From an uncultured Acetatifactor sp. (GTDB lineage Bacteria; Bacillota; Clostridia; Lachnospirales; Lachnospiraceae): a stretch of DNA of 30,218 nt. Positions 17,417 to 25,553 of this stretch are shown one piece after another. The notes below the pieces were generated by a model that was not told the origin of the DNA, searched no databases, and was given only the letters and a program-made list of their open reading frames with translations. The stretch is from the NCBI GenBank assembly GCA_910586835.1, contig CAJUJU010000049.1, positions 1 through 30,218 on the forward strand, in the 5' to 3' direction. The translations under genes were made by a program, and so were the position numbers. The stretch's first letter is position 1; each line of letters begins with the position of its first letter.

Positions 17417-17470
17417 TGCGCGTTGCGGCGCGCACTCTGTTCCATAAACCGGACACACTGTTTTGTCCGG
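17417..17470 (-). other. Two hairpins in the hom-aspartate kinase gap
   Basis: In the 136-base gap two inverted repeats precede the kinase start. CCGGACA (17449-17455) pairs with TGTCCGG (17464-17470), and TGCGCG (17417-17422) pairs with CGCGCA (17429-17434). Neither has a T-run on the minus strand. They may limit read-through or shape the kinase ribosome site. This is too short for a lysine riboswitch. Confidence 0.4.
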
Positions 17471-17539
17471 CCCCTTTTATTTTTGTCCCATACCCGCTCC
17501 GGCGGATACGCTGTCAAAACCCGTTCCCGGGATTTCTCT

Positions 17540-18754
17540 TCAGGCGATGCGGATCCTGTTCAGAACCCTGTCCCCCAGTCCGGAATATCTCTCTTCAAAA
17601 TCCTTTTCCTTCATGACGGCGGTCAGGAAACCGAAATCCTTTTCCCTTCCCTCCACGGTCAGGCTCCTGCCTTCCGGAAAAGCAGCCTCCACTGCCTCCC
17701 TGGCATCCGCCGCTGCCCGGATGAAGAACGCTCTCTCCGTTTCGGAGATATCTGTCAGCTCTGCTTCCTCTCTCTCCCAGATACACACAATGCTGCTTCT
17801 TCCGATGTGTCTCGCACAGTCGATCACATCCGAAACCACCGCGCTGGCCGTGGGCAGCTTTCCCGCGCCTCTTCCGTAAAACATCACGTCGCCCAGCATA
17901 TTCCCCTTCACAAAAACGCCGTTGTACACATCGTTCACCACCGACAGAGGATGCTCCCTGGAGATCATGGCAGGCGCCACCATCGCCGTCACACGGCCGT
18001 TTTCGTCCGCCCGGCTGAATGCCAGCAGCTTAATGGTCATACCTGCCGCACCGGCATAGGCAAAATCCGCCGGAGTAATCTTCGTGATCCCCTCCGTATA
18101 GATTTTCTCCGCATTCACGTTCTTTCCCACCATCAGAGAGGATAAAATGGCGATCTTGCGGCAGGCGTCATAACCCTCCACATCCGCCTCCGGGTTCCGC
18201 TCCGCATAGCCCAGCTCCTGCGCCCTTTTCAGTGTCTCCCCGTAATCCGCTCCCTCCTTCTCCATCTTCGTCAGAATGAAGTTGGTAGTACCGTTCAAAA
18301 TGGCGGATATATTCTCCAGCTTTTCCGCCGTCAGCGCCTTGTTGATGGGCCGGATGATGGGAATCCCCCCGCCCACGCTGGCCTCAAACATATAACTGCA
18401 GTTTTTGTTCTTTGCGATTTCCAGAAGCTCTGCGCCGTGTCTTGCCACCAGCTCCTTGTTGGAGGTACAGACACTCTTGCCCGCCTCCAGCGCCTGCCTG
18501 GTAAATTGATATGCGGCGCCCACGCCGCCCATGACCTCGCAGATCACGCTGACCTCCGCGTCCTCCAGAATAATCTGAAAATCATGCACCACCCTGTCCT
18601 CGTAAGGATCTCCGGGAAAGTCCCGCAGGTCGAGGATATACTTTACATGCATTTCCTCGCCGGCCTTCACGCTCACCTCGGCGTTGTTATTCTCGATCAC
18701 CTCCACGACTCCGCTTCCCACGGTGCCGTATCCAAGAACCGCTACATGAATCAT
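17540..18754 (-). CDS. hom: Homoserine dehydrogenase
   Basis: It reduces aspartate semialdehyde to homoserine with NAD(P)H. The ATG at 18754 has GAGGAGAG upstream and places the Rossmann motif GYGTVGSG at residues 8-15; the frame is open nine codons further, without support. Other landmarks are TSNKE (97-101), FEASVGGGIPI (123-133), the LNGTTNFI segment (153-160), and the catalytic pair D196/K200 in EGYDACRK. The 404-residue length is within the family range, with a C-terminal ACT-like portion. It lies 13 bases downstream of the ACT-domain gene and upstream of aspartate kinase, a common grouping in Clostridia. Confidence 0.95.
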   Translation of the reverse strand: MIHVAVLGYGTVGSGVVEVIENNNAEVSVKAGEEMHVKYILDLRDFPGDPYEDRVVHDFQIILEDAEVSVICEVMGGVGAAYQFTRQALEAGKSVCTSNKELVARHGAELLEIAKNKNCSYMFEASVGGGIPIIRPINKALTAEKLENISAILNGTTNFILTKMEKEGADYGETLKRAQELGYAERNPEADVEGYDACRKIAILSSLMVGKNVNAEKIYTEGITKITPADFAYAGAAGMTIKLLAFSRADENGRVTAMVAPAMISREHPLSVVNDVYNGVFVKGNMLGDVMFYGRGAGKLPTASAVVSDVIDCARHIGRSSIVCIWEREEAELTDISETERAFFIRAAADAREAVEAAFPEGRSLTVEGREKDFGFLTAVMKEKDFEERYSGLGDRVLNRIRIA

Positions 18755-18767
18755 AATAATCTCTCCT

Positions 18768-19211
18768 CTACTCTCTTGCAAGTATTTTTACATGATGAAC
18801 GCCCTTTTTTCCCTCCAGCTGCCCCAGCATCCCGGAGACATCGCCTGTATCCTGCAGAATCTGCACGCTCAGGCTCAAGGAGGCAAGTCCGTTTATCGGG
18901 ATACTCTGGTGGATCGTCAGAATGTTGGCGTGATATTCCGCAATGGTCTTCAATACCTCCGACAAAAGCCCCGGCTCGTCCTCCATCTGAAAGGTCAGTG
19001 TCAACGTGGTACCCTGGGCGTTGTCGTGAAACTGAAAAATATCATCCTTATATTTATAGAAGGAACTGCGGCTGATCCCCACGGCATCCACCGCCTCCTG
19101 CACTGTGGGCACCTTCTCGGACTCCAGAAGCCTTTTGGCCTCCACCACCCGCAGCAGGACATCCGGCACCGCCTTCTGCGTCACCACATAATATTTGGCT
19201 GTTCCGCTCAT
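18768..19211 (-). CDS. ACT domain-containing protein (UPF0735/PheB-like)
   Basis: The 147-residue protein has an N-terminal helix-turn-helix-like stretch (TVQEAVDAVGISRSSFYKYKDDIF, about 36-59) and a C-terminal ACT domain (about 70-145: TLTLTFQMEDEPGLLSEVL and ANILTIHQSIPINGLASLS). This layout matches UPF0735/PheB-like proteins, often found beside hom in Firmicutes. It probably senses an amino acid and may regulate this pathway; it is not itself a biosynthetic enzyme. It is first in the leftward three-gene operon, with a ribosome site AAGAGAG and a promoter about 75 bases upstream. Confidence 0.9.
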   Translation of the reverse strand: MSGTAKYYVVTQKAVPDVLLRVVEAKRLLESEKVPTVQEAVDAVGISRSSFYKYKDDIFQFHDNAQGTTLTLTFQMEDEPGLLSEVLKTIAEYHANILTIHQSIPINGLASLSLSVQILQDTGDVSGMLGQLEGKKGVHHVKILARE

Positions 19212-19283
19212 AAACGACTCTCTTTTCTTCCTCTATCCGGCAAACGTTTTTCTGTCACGGACACTTGTTTTCTGCTGGTGGAT

Positions 19284-19312
19284 ATTCTAGCACATATGCA
19301 TAGAAAACACAA
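19284..19312 (-). promoter_or_regulatory. Promoter of the ACT-hom-aspartate kinase operon
   Basis: On the minus strand TTGTGT (19307-19312) and TAGAAT (19284-19289) are separated by 17 bases, about 75 bases upstream of the ACT-domain start. Confidence 0.65.
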
Positions 19313-19430
19313 GTACTTTTTGTAGGATTTTGCGGAAATCTATTTTTTCAAAATCTCGAACATGCGTTTTCAAAATAAATCAAAAGCAAATCCAGAAGTA
19401 ACTGTTGTAAGCAAAACACAGTAAGAAAGG

Positions 19431-19676
19431 ATGACAACAGAAACCATGAACGAACTGCTTCACAGCACACCCATCAATCAGAAGGATCCCTCCACCTACG
19501 GCGGATTGATTTATCCCTCCGATTTCAACACGAATTTCAGAGCAAACGGCAATGCCGGCAGCTCCGCAATCGCCGCCCGGATTCTGTCGGATCAGAGATT
19601 TGACATGCAGTGCAGAAAAAAACAGGAGGAAAAAGAAAGGGGGGCATTCACATCAGCCGGTTTGGAATTAAGATAA
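19431..19676 (+). CDS. Short ORF overlapping the polymerase gene (possible N-terminus by -1 frameshift)
   Basis: This 81-residue frame (starting MTTETMNELLHSTPIN) is not recognised. AAGAAAGG directly abuts the ATG at 19431, which is too close for a ribosome site. An ATG at 19446 is a second option, with spacing a little long. The frame overlaps the large polymerase-like frame by 67 bases. In the overlap there is an A_AAA_AAA run (19616-19622), in the right phase for a -1 slip from codons K63-K64 into the polymerase frame. The large frame has only a GTG (19610) with weak support as its own start. This ORF may therefore supply the real N-terminus, giving about 1023 residues, or be a separate small coupled protein. 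The 100 bases upstream hold a direct repeat TTTTCAAAAT (19345 and 19367) but no clear promoter. Confidence 0.5.
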   Translation: MTTETMNELLHSTPINQKDPSTYGGLIYPSDFNTNFRANGNAGSSAIAARILSDQRFDMQCRKKQEEKERGAFTSAGLELR

Positions 19677-22501
19677 AAAAGATCAGCGCAGGAACACTTT
19701 ATGAAGTAAATCTGGGAATCAGAGAGCATTTCAACTGTACAGATGCCATGCTTGACAACAGTCTTTTCAGCCTCTTTCTGCAAAAAAACGGCCTGAACGT
19801 TCTCGGCGGCGGAAAGCAGCATTCCCAAAAAGAATACACCCGCGACATCATCTGTCTGGACTTTGACTTTGGCAGCCGATCCTGTGAAGACGAGCTGACA
19901 AGGCTGGATAAGCTGTTGAAAGCCGCCTCCGACCAGGACTCCAGAGAACGGCTGGAGCAGACAATCCAAAGGGTTCAGGCAAATAAAGCCTTATACGCCG
20001 AAAAAAAGCGCAGTGAAATCAGAGATCTGTTCTACAACGAAGGTGTGAATATCACCTATGAGACAAAAAGCGGGGACGGTTCCGGTCGTGAGCGGCAGAC
20101 ACTCCATTACAAAATGCTGTACCGAACCAGTGCAAAGGCAAAATCAGGGCAGGTCATATTTATCAACGAAACGCTCTATGACAAAGCCTATGACTGGCTG
20201 ACCATGGGGCTGGGAGACAGAATGACCCGCAACAATGCAAAAATCGTGGAGCTGTCCGCCTATGCTCCCCTCACCACAAGCACCATTGTGGGCACCGTCC
20301 CTGTTCCGGTGGAGGATGTTCTGATCTTAAAGGATCAGGATTCCCTCTTTCGGACCATCGCCAATGTGGTCCGGGCAGAGCCCTGCACCGATGAAAAGGG
20401 TGGGGAAAAGAAAAAATGCGTGGTCTCCCTGGAAGAGACAGAGGTCAGCAATACCCTCTGGGACGGCATGGGAATCATTGAATCGTCTCTCCTTCCGGAC
20501 TGGGTGGCCGGCATGGCACTCCTGAGAAATCATCTGTTTAAAATGTGCGGCATACGAGGACATATTCAGACCTTCTTTCAGGACTGGTGCAGACAGAAGG
20601 GCTATGATTATGAAACCCACCAGGTTCAGGACATGTTCGGCTGCCGGCATTCTCTGAAAGACATCAAGGTGATCACCACAGACAATGCGGTCAAATGGCT
20701 GAAGTTCACCGACCTGATGGGCGGCACACCACAGTCTGCCTACGCTTACTGGTGTGAACGCGTCCACAGGGACGGCGACCTCTTTGGCATCGTAAAGACC
20801 GATCATCCCAGCAAGCTGGGTCAGTACCAGCAGCTGAGTTACCAGATGCTCAATACCCTGCCCTGCACAAGGGAGGACATGGGACGCATTGCCCGGACAA
20901 GCATGGATTATGTGGAGCTGCTCAAGAAGGACAACGACGCATTTGAACAGTTTCTGCGGAAAAATGCCAACCAGGTCAATCATTATGAAATGCTGGCGGA
21001 TCTATACGCAAGAAACCATGCCTTCGGAAACAGCAAATGGTTCCGGAACGAGAAGTCCGAAATACTGAAGCTTTATGTCCGTCGGCTGAGAAAGGGGAAA
21101 ATATTCGTGGAGGGCGATAACCTTACGGTGTTCGGAAATCCCTATGCGCTGCTGCTCCATTCCGTGGGGGAGGACTGGCATGGCGACCCGACCCTGAAAA
21201 AAGAAAAGGGCTGTATTCAGTGCTTTACCACCAGATTCCCTGACGGCGCATACCTGGCAGCCTTCCGGAACCCGCACAATTCGCCCAACAACGTTTGTTA
21301 CATGCACAATGTCTACAGCGCAGAACTGCAGCGATACTTTTCCTTCAGCCAAAACATTGTGGCCATCAACTGCATCGAAACCGACATCCAGGACAGGGCA
21401 AACGGTATGGACGAGGATTCGGATTTCATGCTTTTTACAAACCATGAGACTATCGTGGAATGCGCCCGGAAATGCTATGCCGAATATCCCACCGTGGTCA
21501 ACGCCCTGCGGGAAAGCGGAATCACTTACCAGAACACCAAAACCGATTACGCAGCCATGGATCAAAAGTTTTCCGGCGCGGGAATGGGCATCGGCTGGTC
21601 CAGCAATCTGGCACAGCTGGCAATGACATACTACTGGACCGAAAAGGAAAAGAAAAATGCCGACGGTGAAAGACTGAAACAATTACACGACAGCTTTATC
21701 ATTCTGTCCGTGCTGGCGCAGATCATCATCGACGGCTGTAAACGGGAATACGAGATAGACGGCAAAGAGGAGATCCGGCGAATCAGCAGACTGCCCTGCA
21801 TGACATTGCCTCAGGAACGGAGCCAATGTGCCCCATCCGGAAAAAAGGGCTCCCCCAAATGCGATCTCCCCGTATTTATGAAGTACACGAAGGAAATAAA
21901 ATATACCAAAAACGGCCGGGAACTCCCCCGGAATGAAATAGCAGAGGCAAAGGCAAAGCAAAAGAGCAGGATCAATCCCTCTCTGCAATGCCCCATGAAC
22001 TGGCTGGAACAATGGCTGGATCGGATACCGGGCTCTTCCACCTCCCAGACCACACCCACCTTGGACTTCTTTCTTAAAATGAACGGAAAGCCAAACAACC
22101 GTCAGATGACCAGAATACGCTCCCTCATCGAAAACTACGATTTGATCGTAAAGTCTGTTTATGCCTCAGAGTCGGACGAAGACAGAATCGCTGACAGGCT
22201 GCTGAAGGAATCCGCTCTTCTGCTGGAGGAACTGAAAAAAATCAAGATCCAGAATCCAGTAACCATCAATCGGCTGATCGAAACCGCCCTGGGTCTTTCC
22301 ACCGGATCCGCCGGCAGAAAGACCGGAGAAGTCACCGCCAGATATACCCGGAAAATGTTAAACTGTCTGTACCGGACAGACCGGGAACGTTTTCTGCAGA
22401 ATTTCAAATCCGCTCCGGGCGAAAATGCCGAACCAAACTGTGCAGCAGAACCGGAACCCATTGATTTTACAGGGATTTCCGCGAACTTACAATCGGTGTA
22501 A
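19610..22501 (+). CDS. Probable single-chain DPBB RNA polymerase (YonO/QDE-1-like), phage-associated
   Basis: This is a 963-residue frame with a poor GTG start. Two segments match the pattern of cellular RdRPs (QDE-1) and the SPbeta phage RNA polymerase YonO. WDGMGIIESS followed by HLFKMCGIRGHI (about 284-319) resembles the DGxG...RxxGxKG region of the first double-psi barrel. AYLAAFRNPHNSPNNVCYM (about 547-565) resembles the RNPxxxxGD loop, and MDEDSDFMLF (600-609) the metal-binding DxDGD motif, with D601, D603 and D605 as the predicted Mg ligands. The usual Gly of DxDGD is Ser here. N-terminal (about 100-220) and C-terminal (about 680-963) regions are not recognised. No membrane segments are visible. 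It lies directly upstream of phage tail genes, where it could transcribe late genes. The family call comes from motif reading alone; a structure or profile search would be decisive. Confidence 0.65.
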   Translation: MQKKTGGKRKGGIHISRFGIKIKKISAGTLYEVNLGIREHFNCTDAMLDNSLFSLFLQKNGLNVLGGGKQHSQKEYTRDIICLDFDFGSRSCEDELTRLDKLLKAASDQDSRERLEQTIQRVQANKALYAEKKRSEIRDLFYNEGVNITYETKSGDGSGRERQTLHYKMLYRTSAKAKSGQVIFINETLYDKAYDWLTMGLGDRMTRNNAKIVELSAYAPLTTSTIVGTVPVPVEDVLILKDQDSLFRTIANVVRAEPCTDEKGGEKKKCVVSLEETEVSNTLWDGMGIIESSLLPDWVAGMALLRNHLFKMCGIRGHIQTFFQDWCRQKGYDYETHQVQDMFGCRHSLKDIKVITTDNAVKWLKFTDLMGGTPQSAYAYWCERVHRDGDLFGIVKTDHPSKLGQYQQLSYQMLNTLPCTREDMGRIARTSMDYVELLKKDNDAFEQFLRKNANQVNHYEMLADLYARNHAFGNSKWFRNEKSEILKLYVRRLRKGKIFVEGDNLTVFGNPYALLLHSVGEDWHGDPTLKKEKGCIQCFTTRFPDGAYLAAFRNPHNSPNNVCYMHNVYSAELQRYFSFSQNIVAINCIETDIQDRANGMDEDSDFMLFTNHETIVECARKCYAEYPTVVNALRESGITYQNTKTDYAAMDQKFSGAGMGIGWSSNLAQLAMTYYWTEKEKKNADGERLKQLHDSFIILSVLAQIIIDGCKREYEIDGKEEIRRISRLPCMTLPQERSQCAPSGKKGSPKCDLPVFMKYTKEIKYTKNGRELPRNEIAEAKAKQKSRINPSLQCPMNWLEQWLDRIPGSSTSQTTPTLDFFLKMNGKPNNRQMTRIRSLIENYDLIVKSVYASESDEDRIADRLLKESALLLEELKKIKIQNPVTINRLIETALGLSTGSAGRKTGEVTARYTRKMLNCLYRTDRERFLQNFKSAPGENAEPNCAAEPEPIDFTGISANLQSV

Positions 22502-22511
22502 TATGGAGGGA
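22421..22511 (+). repeat. 91-base repeat, copy A (3' end of the polymerase gene)
   Basis: These 91 bases encode the last residues of the polymerase (ENAEPNCAAE through NLQSV), the stop codon and ATATGGAGGGA. Near-identical segments of the same length recur at 27460-27550 and 29541-29631. Copy A precedes the tail fibre gene by 35 bases. Confidence 0.9.
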
Positions 22512-22546
22512 CCAAACACAAAACAAACCGAAAAGGAGAAAATCAG

Positions 22547-23812
22547 ATGGAACACACAGACTTTACAGCCCCGGAAGAGTCTGTCGGCAAAACGTCCGAC
22601 ATGAGAGACGAACATCAGATCATCAAAATAACCGAAAAGACACCGATACTGCCCGGCATCGGCAGGATCGTCTGCGGAGATACCAATTCCAACATGCTCA
22701 CCTTTGAAATCAACCGATACTATGACAACGTGGACCTGTCTACAAAGACAATCCGAATCATTGTAAAGAACGAGTTGGGCATGTTTACGGAAAACGCGGT
22801 AAATGTACAATACACCGACGAGCTTCTGCGGTTTTCCTGGATCCTGTCCGACTCCGTGACCTACAAGAGCGGAACCGTATCCGCCGCCATCGCTTTTGTC
22901 GGCACGGAAGCAGAGCAAAACTATGCCTTGAAGACGGTTCCCTTTGACCTGAATATCGACGGCTCCCTGGAACTGATGGAATTGCAGTCCCAGCATAAAA
23001 ACTGGTTCTCCCAAGTTGAGTGCAGACTGCTTAAGCTGGAGGCGGACACTGCCGTGGCAACCCCGTCCACAAACGGACTTTTATCAGCAGAGGACAAAGC
23101 AAAGCTGGACGGAATCGCAGCTGATGCCACAAAAAATGCCCCGTCCTCCACTGCGCCAAAGGGCAACGGCACGGCAAATGCCGGCACCGAAACCGACTAT
23201 GCCAGAGGAGATCATGTACATCCGCTTCAGACATCTGTCTCCGGAAATGCCGGAACCGCTACCAGGTGGGAATCAGCCAGGAATATCAACGGCTTGTCCG
23301 TTCAGGGCGATGCCGACAGGGCAAACTATGCCGTTTGCTCCACAGAAGCAGCAGCGGCAGCCAAAACAGTCTCCTGCAGCGGATTTTCCCTCACTACCGG
23401 AGCCGAAATCACTGTGAAATTTGCCGTCACAAATACTGCGGCAAAGCCCACCCTCAATGTCAATAATACCGGCGCAAAGCCCGTCTGTTACAGAGGCCGG
23501 GCGGTCCATGCCAACTGCCTTGCAGCGGAACATACTTATACGTTCCGATATGACGGTACACAGTGGGATCTCGTAGGCGACCTTGATACCGACACTACAA
23601 GTCCGGTCATGACAGGCGCAAGGGCTGACGTCGCCGGGAATATCGGCCTGGTTCCCGCTCCCGCAGCCGGGGAACAGAATAAGTTCCTGCGGGGAGACGG
23701 CAGCTGGCAGATACCACCCGTTGACTCTGCAACAATCAGAAAAATTGAAGTTGTGACAGCCCTGCCTGCCGATGCCGCAAACCATCCCGACACATTATAC
23801 CTTGTCACCTGA
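22547..23812 (+). CDS. Phage tail fibre / baseplate upper protein (BppU-like N-terminus)
   Basis: The 421-residue protein has an N-terminal beta-sandwich (about 25-140, ending in FDLNIDGS) resembling BppU-type baseplate proteins. A short coiled coil (about 150-165) and a fibre region follow. The fibre region has hallmark phrases of tail fibres: LSAEDKAKLDGIAADA, YARGDHVHPLQ, and Gly/Asn/Ala-rich repeats. A C-terminal part contains YTFRYDGTQWDLVGD and LRGDGSWQIPP. The product should form the distal, receptor-contacting part of a tail. AAGGAG lies 9 bases before the ATG. The gene follows the polymerase by 45 bases and is followed by the 252-residue gene after 20. Confidence 0.85.
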   Translation: MEHTDFTAPEESVGKTSDMRDEHQIIKITEKTPILPGIGRIVCGDTNSNMLTFEINRYYDNVDLSTKTIRIIVKNELGMFTENAVNVQYTDELLRFSWILSDSVTYKSGTVSAAIAFVGTEAEQNYALKTVPFDLNIDGSLELMELQSQHKNWFSQVECRLLKLEADTAVATPSTNGLLSAEDKAKLDGIAADATKNAPSSTAPKGNGTANAGTETDYARGDHVHPLQTSVSGNAGTATRWESARNINGLSVQGDADRANYAVCSTEAAAAAKTVSCSGFSLTTGAEITVKFAVTNTAAKPTLNVNNTGAKPVCYRGRAVHANCLAAEHTYTFRYDGTQWDLVGDLDTDTTSPVMTGARADVAGNIGLVPAPAAGEQNKFLRGDGSWQIPPVDSATIRKIEVVTALPADAANHPDTLYLVT

Positions 23813-23832
23813 AAAGAAGGAAAGGCTCAACC

Positions 23833-24591
23833 ATGAAACTACCCTACTTCGATCTCCTCTCCCCCGCTCCGGTCTACATTCAGAGCATCGGCGGAATCAT
23901 CTCCCCCACCCTCCGGGAGATCTCTTCCCTGGGATATGATGTGTATCAAAGCTATCTGACATTTCTGCTGATGGATTTGAAGACCTGCTTTACCATGTCC
24001 GGCAATCCAAAGCTGTATGACGCTCTGTCCGACGCCGAAAAAAGCAGTTATGACGTTTTTGATTTACTGACCGCCGGTGAACAGCCCCTGCTTTTGTTGC
24101 GGAATATCCTGAATTTCTTTCTGATGGGAACAGCAGACTACTCCCCTGAAAAAAACGGCTTTGTCATCCGGGAAGAAAACAGGGAAACCGGCATCGTTAC
24201 AAGAGAAAACTATTCTCTTCTGTGTGACCTGATCTGTCAGCGCAACTACATCAAGTCAGACTCTAGGAACGAGTTCTCCGCGGCTAAAAGCAAAAAAGCC
24301 CTGGAAATCATGCAAAAGCTCCAAAAGGGGCGCGCCGCAAAGGAAAAACAGACAAAGGCGGATAAAAACATGGAACTGGCAAATATCATCTCCGCCGTTG
24401 CAAACAAAAGCCAGAACCTCAATATCCTGAACATCTGGGATCTGACCGTTTTCCAGCTCTGGGACTGCTTCTCAAGACTGACAAACAATAGTATTTACGA
24501 CATTCAGTCCATGAGCGTAGCCGCCTGGGGCGACAAGGACAAACATTTTGACGTCACATCCTGGTTCAAAAGGATAGATACCAATAATTAA
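23833..24591 (+). CDS. Phage-associated protein of unknown function
   Basis: The 252-residue protein (MKLPYFDLLSPAPVY...) has no clear membrane segment or enzymatic motif. It has a helical N-terminal half and a Lys/Ala-rich helix (about 148-185, KSKKALEIMQKLQKGRAAKEKQ). The C-terminal half is also helical and contains LNIWDLTVFQLWDCF. Its place between the tail fibre and tail-tube-like genes suggests a tail assembly or chaperone role, but this is position only. AAGGAAAGG precedes the ATG. An intrinsic terminator begins right after its stop. The gene is missing from the two downstream copies of the module. Confidence 0.7.
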   Translation: MKLPYFDLLSPAPVYIQSIGGIISPTLREISSLGYDVYQSYLTFLLMDLKTCFTMSGNPKLYDALSDAEKSSYDVFDLLTAGEQPLLLLRNILNFFLMGTADYSPEKNGFVIREENRETGIVTRENYSLLCDLICQRNYIKSDSRNEFSAAKSKKALEIMQKLQKGRAAKEKQTKADKNMELANIISAVANKSQNLNILNIWDLTVFQLWDCFSRLTNNSIYDIQSMSVAAWGDKDKHFDVTSWFKRIDTNN

Positions 24592-24616
24592 GGCCCGTAT
24601 TCCACGGGTCTTTTTT
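24592..24616 (+). terminator. Rho-independent terminator in the leader of tail gene copy 1
   Basis: GGCCCGT (24592-24598) pairs with ACGGGTC (24604-24610; one G-T pair), followed by six T. Only 30 bases separate the T-run from the next ATG, too few for a full promoter. The tail gene must be reached by read-through, antitermination or RNA processing. Confidence 0.8.
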
Positions 24617-24646
24617 ATACAAAAAAAGCAAGGAGGAACTACTACT

Positions 24647-25378
24647 ATGACCAACCACAACATGACAAACAGAGAGGTCTGCGACCTGATCTTTGTGGAC
24701 TACGCCACAAAGAAGCCCTTCCTCAACCTGGACTTCGCAAATGTGACCACCACAGAGCTCACCGGCGAATCCGTTTTCGCCTACGGCGGAAAAGGACATC
24801 CCAAATGCGTCCGCTTCTCCGGCGACAGAGGCGGCACCCTCACCGTTGAGACACAGATCCAGACCGTTCAGCTCTGGCAGCTGATCACCGGCGGCCAGCG
24901 CTCCGACTCCGCAAGCTTCATCGTCAGGAAAGAATATGCCGTGGGTGAGGACGGCGCTGCCATCGTCCTGGATGACGCCCCGGTTCCGGGAACCGTGACC
25001 GTCTACGCGGCAGACGACGACTGCGGGACAGAGCTCGCCTGCACCGTAACAGGAAAAGATGCCGCACTCACCGCCGCACTCACTGCAGGAGCACGCGTGA
25101 TCGTCTACTACATGAAAGAAATGACAGAAGGCGTACAGCGGATCAACATCAAGTCCACCAGCTTCCCCGGAAACTTCATCGTATACGGCGACACCGTCAT
25201 GAAGACGGAAAACGACGAAGTACTGCCCTACAAGCTCACCTGCTACAAGGCAGCGCCCCAGGGCAGCCTGTCCCTCAGCTATTCCAACACCGGAGATCCC
25301 GGTTCCATCACCATCACCTGCGACCTTCTGGCCGACGGCGACGGCAACATCCTTGACCTCACCCTGATCGGGGAATAA
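24647..25378 (+). CDS. Phage tail-tube-like structural protein, copy 1
   Basis: The 243-residue, beta-rich protein has no signal peptide or membrane segment. The N-terminal ~80 residues (LDFANVTTTELTGESVFAYGGKG, then RGGTLTVETQIQTVQLWQLITGG) and C-terminal ~75 residues (GNFIVYGDTVMKTENDEVLPYKLTCYKAAPQGSLSLSYSN) resemble tail-tube proteins of large Firmicute phages. The middle (about 85-155) looks like an inserted immunoglobulin-like module. The ribosome site AAGGAGG is strong. The same gene recurs at 27623 and 29705; copy 1 differs from both at residues 74-75 (VQ instead of AK). Tail-tube is the best call; another repeated virion protein is possible. Confidence 0.75.
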   Translation: MTNHNMTNREVCDLIFVDYATKKPFLNLDFANVTTTELTGESVFAYGGKGHPKCVRFSGDRGGTLTVETQIQTVQLWQLITGGQRSDSASFIVRKEYAVGEDGAAIVLDDAPVPGTVTVYAADDDCGTELACTVTGKDAALTAALTAGARVIVYYMKEMTEGVQRINIKSTSFPGNFIVYGDTVMKTENDEVLPYKLTCYKAAPQGSLSLSYSNTGDPGSITITCDLLADGDGNILDLTLIGE

Positions 25379-25390
25379 AGGGATCTTCCC

Positions 25391-25537
25391 ATGAAAAAAA
25401 TGGAGACAAGCAAAAAAATGGCCAATACCTTTTACTTTAAAAAAGCCGCAAAGGAAAATGTCCCCAAGGTAATCGCAGGACTGGATGAACATCTGCGGGA
25501 GCAGATCGATGTCAACCAACTGCTGAATCAAGACTGA
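25391..25537 (+). CDS. Small phage-module protein (48 residues)
   Basis: A short frame starts 12 bases after tail copy 1 (MKKMETSKKMANTFYFKKAAKENV..., ending VNQLLNQD). It is basic at the N-terminus and helical, with no known motif. The ribosome site is poor (GGGATCTTCCC upstream), but the gap between tail copy 1 and the holin is otherwise unexplained and the size fits small proteins of phage late operons. It was not retained after tail copy 2. Confidence 0.5.
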   Translation: MKKMETSKKMANTFYFKKAAKENVPKVIAGLDEHLREQIDVNQLLNQD

Positions 25538-25553
25538 AAGGAAACCGTAACAC

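Noticed and set aside
17404..17539. Lysine riboswitch before aspartate kinase
   Set aside because: The gap is too short and lacks the multi-helix core; only two simple hairpins are seen.
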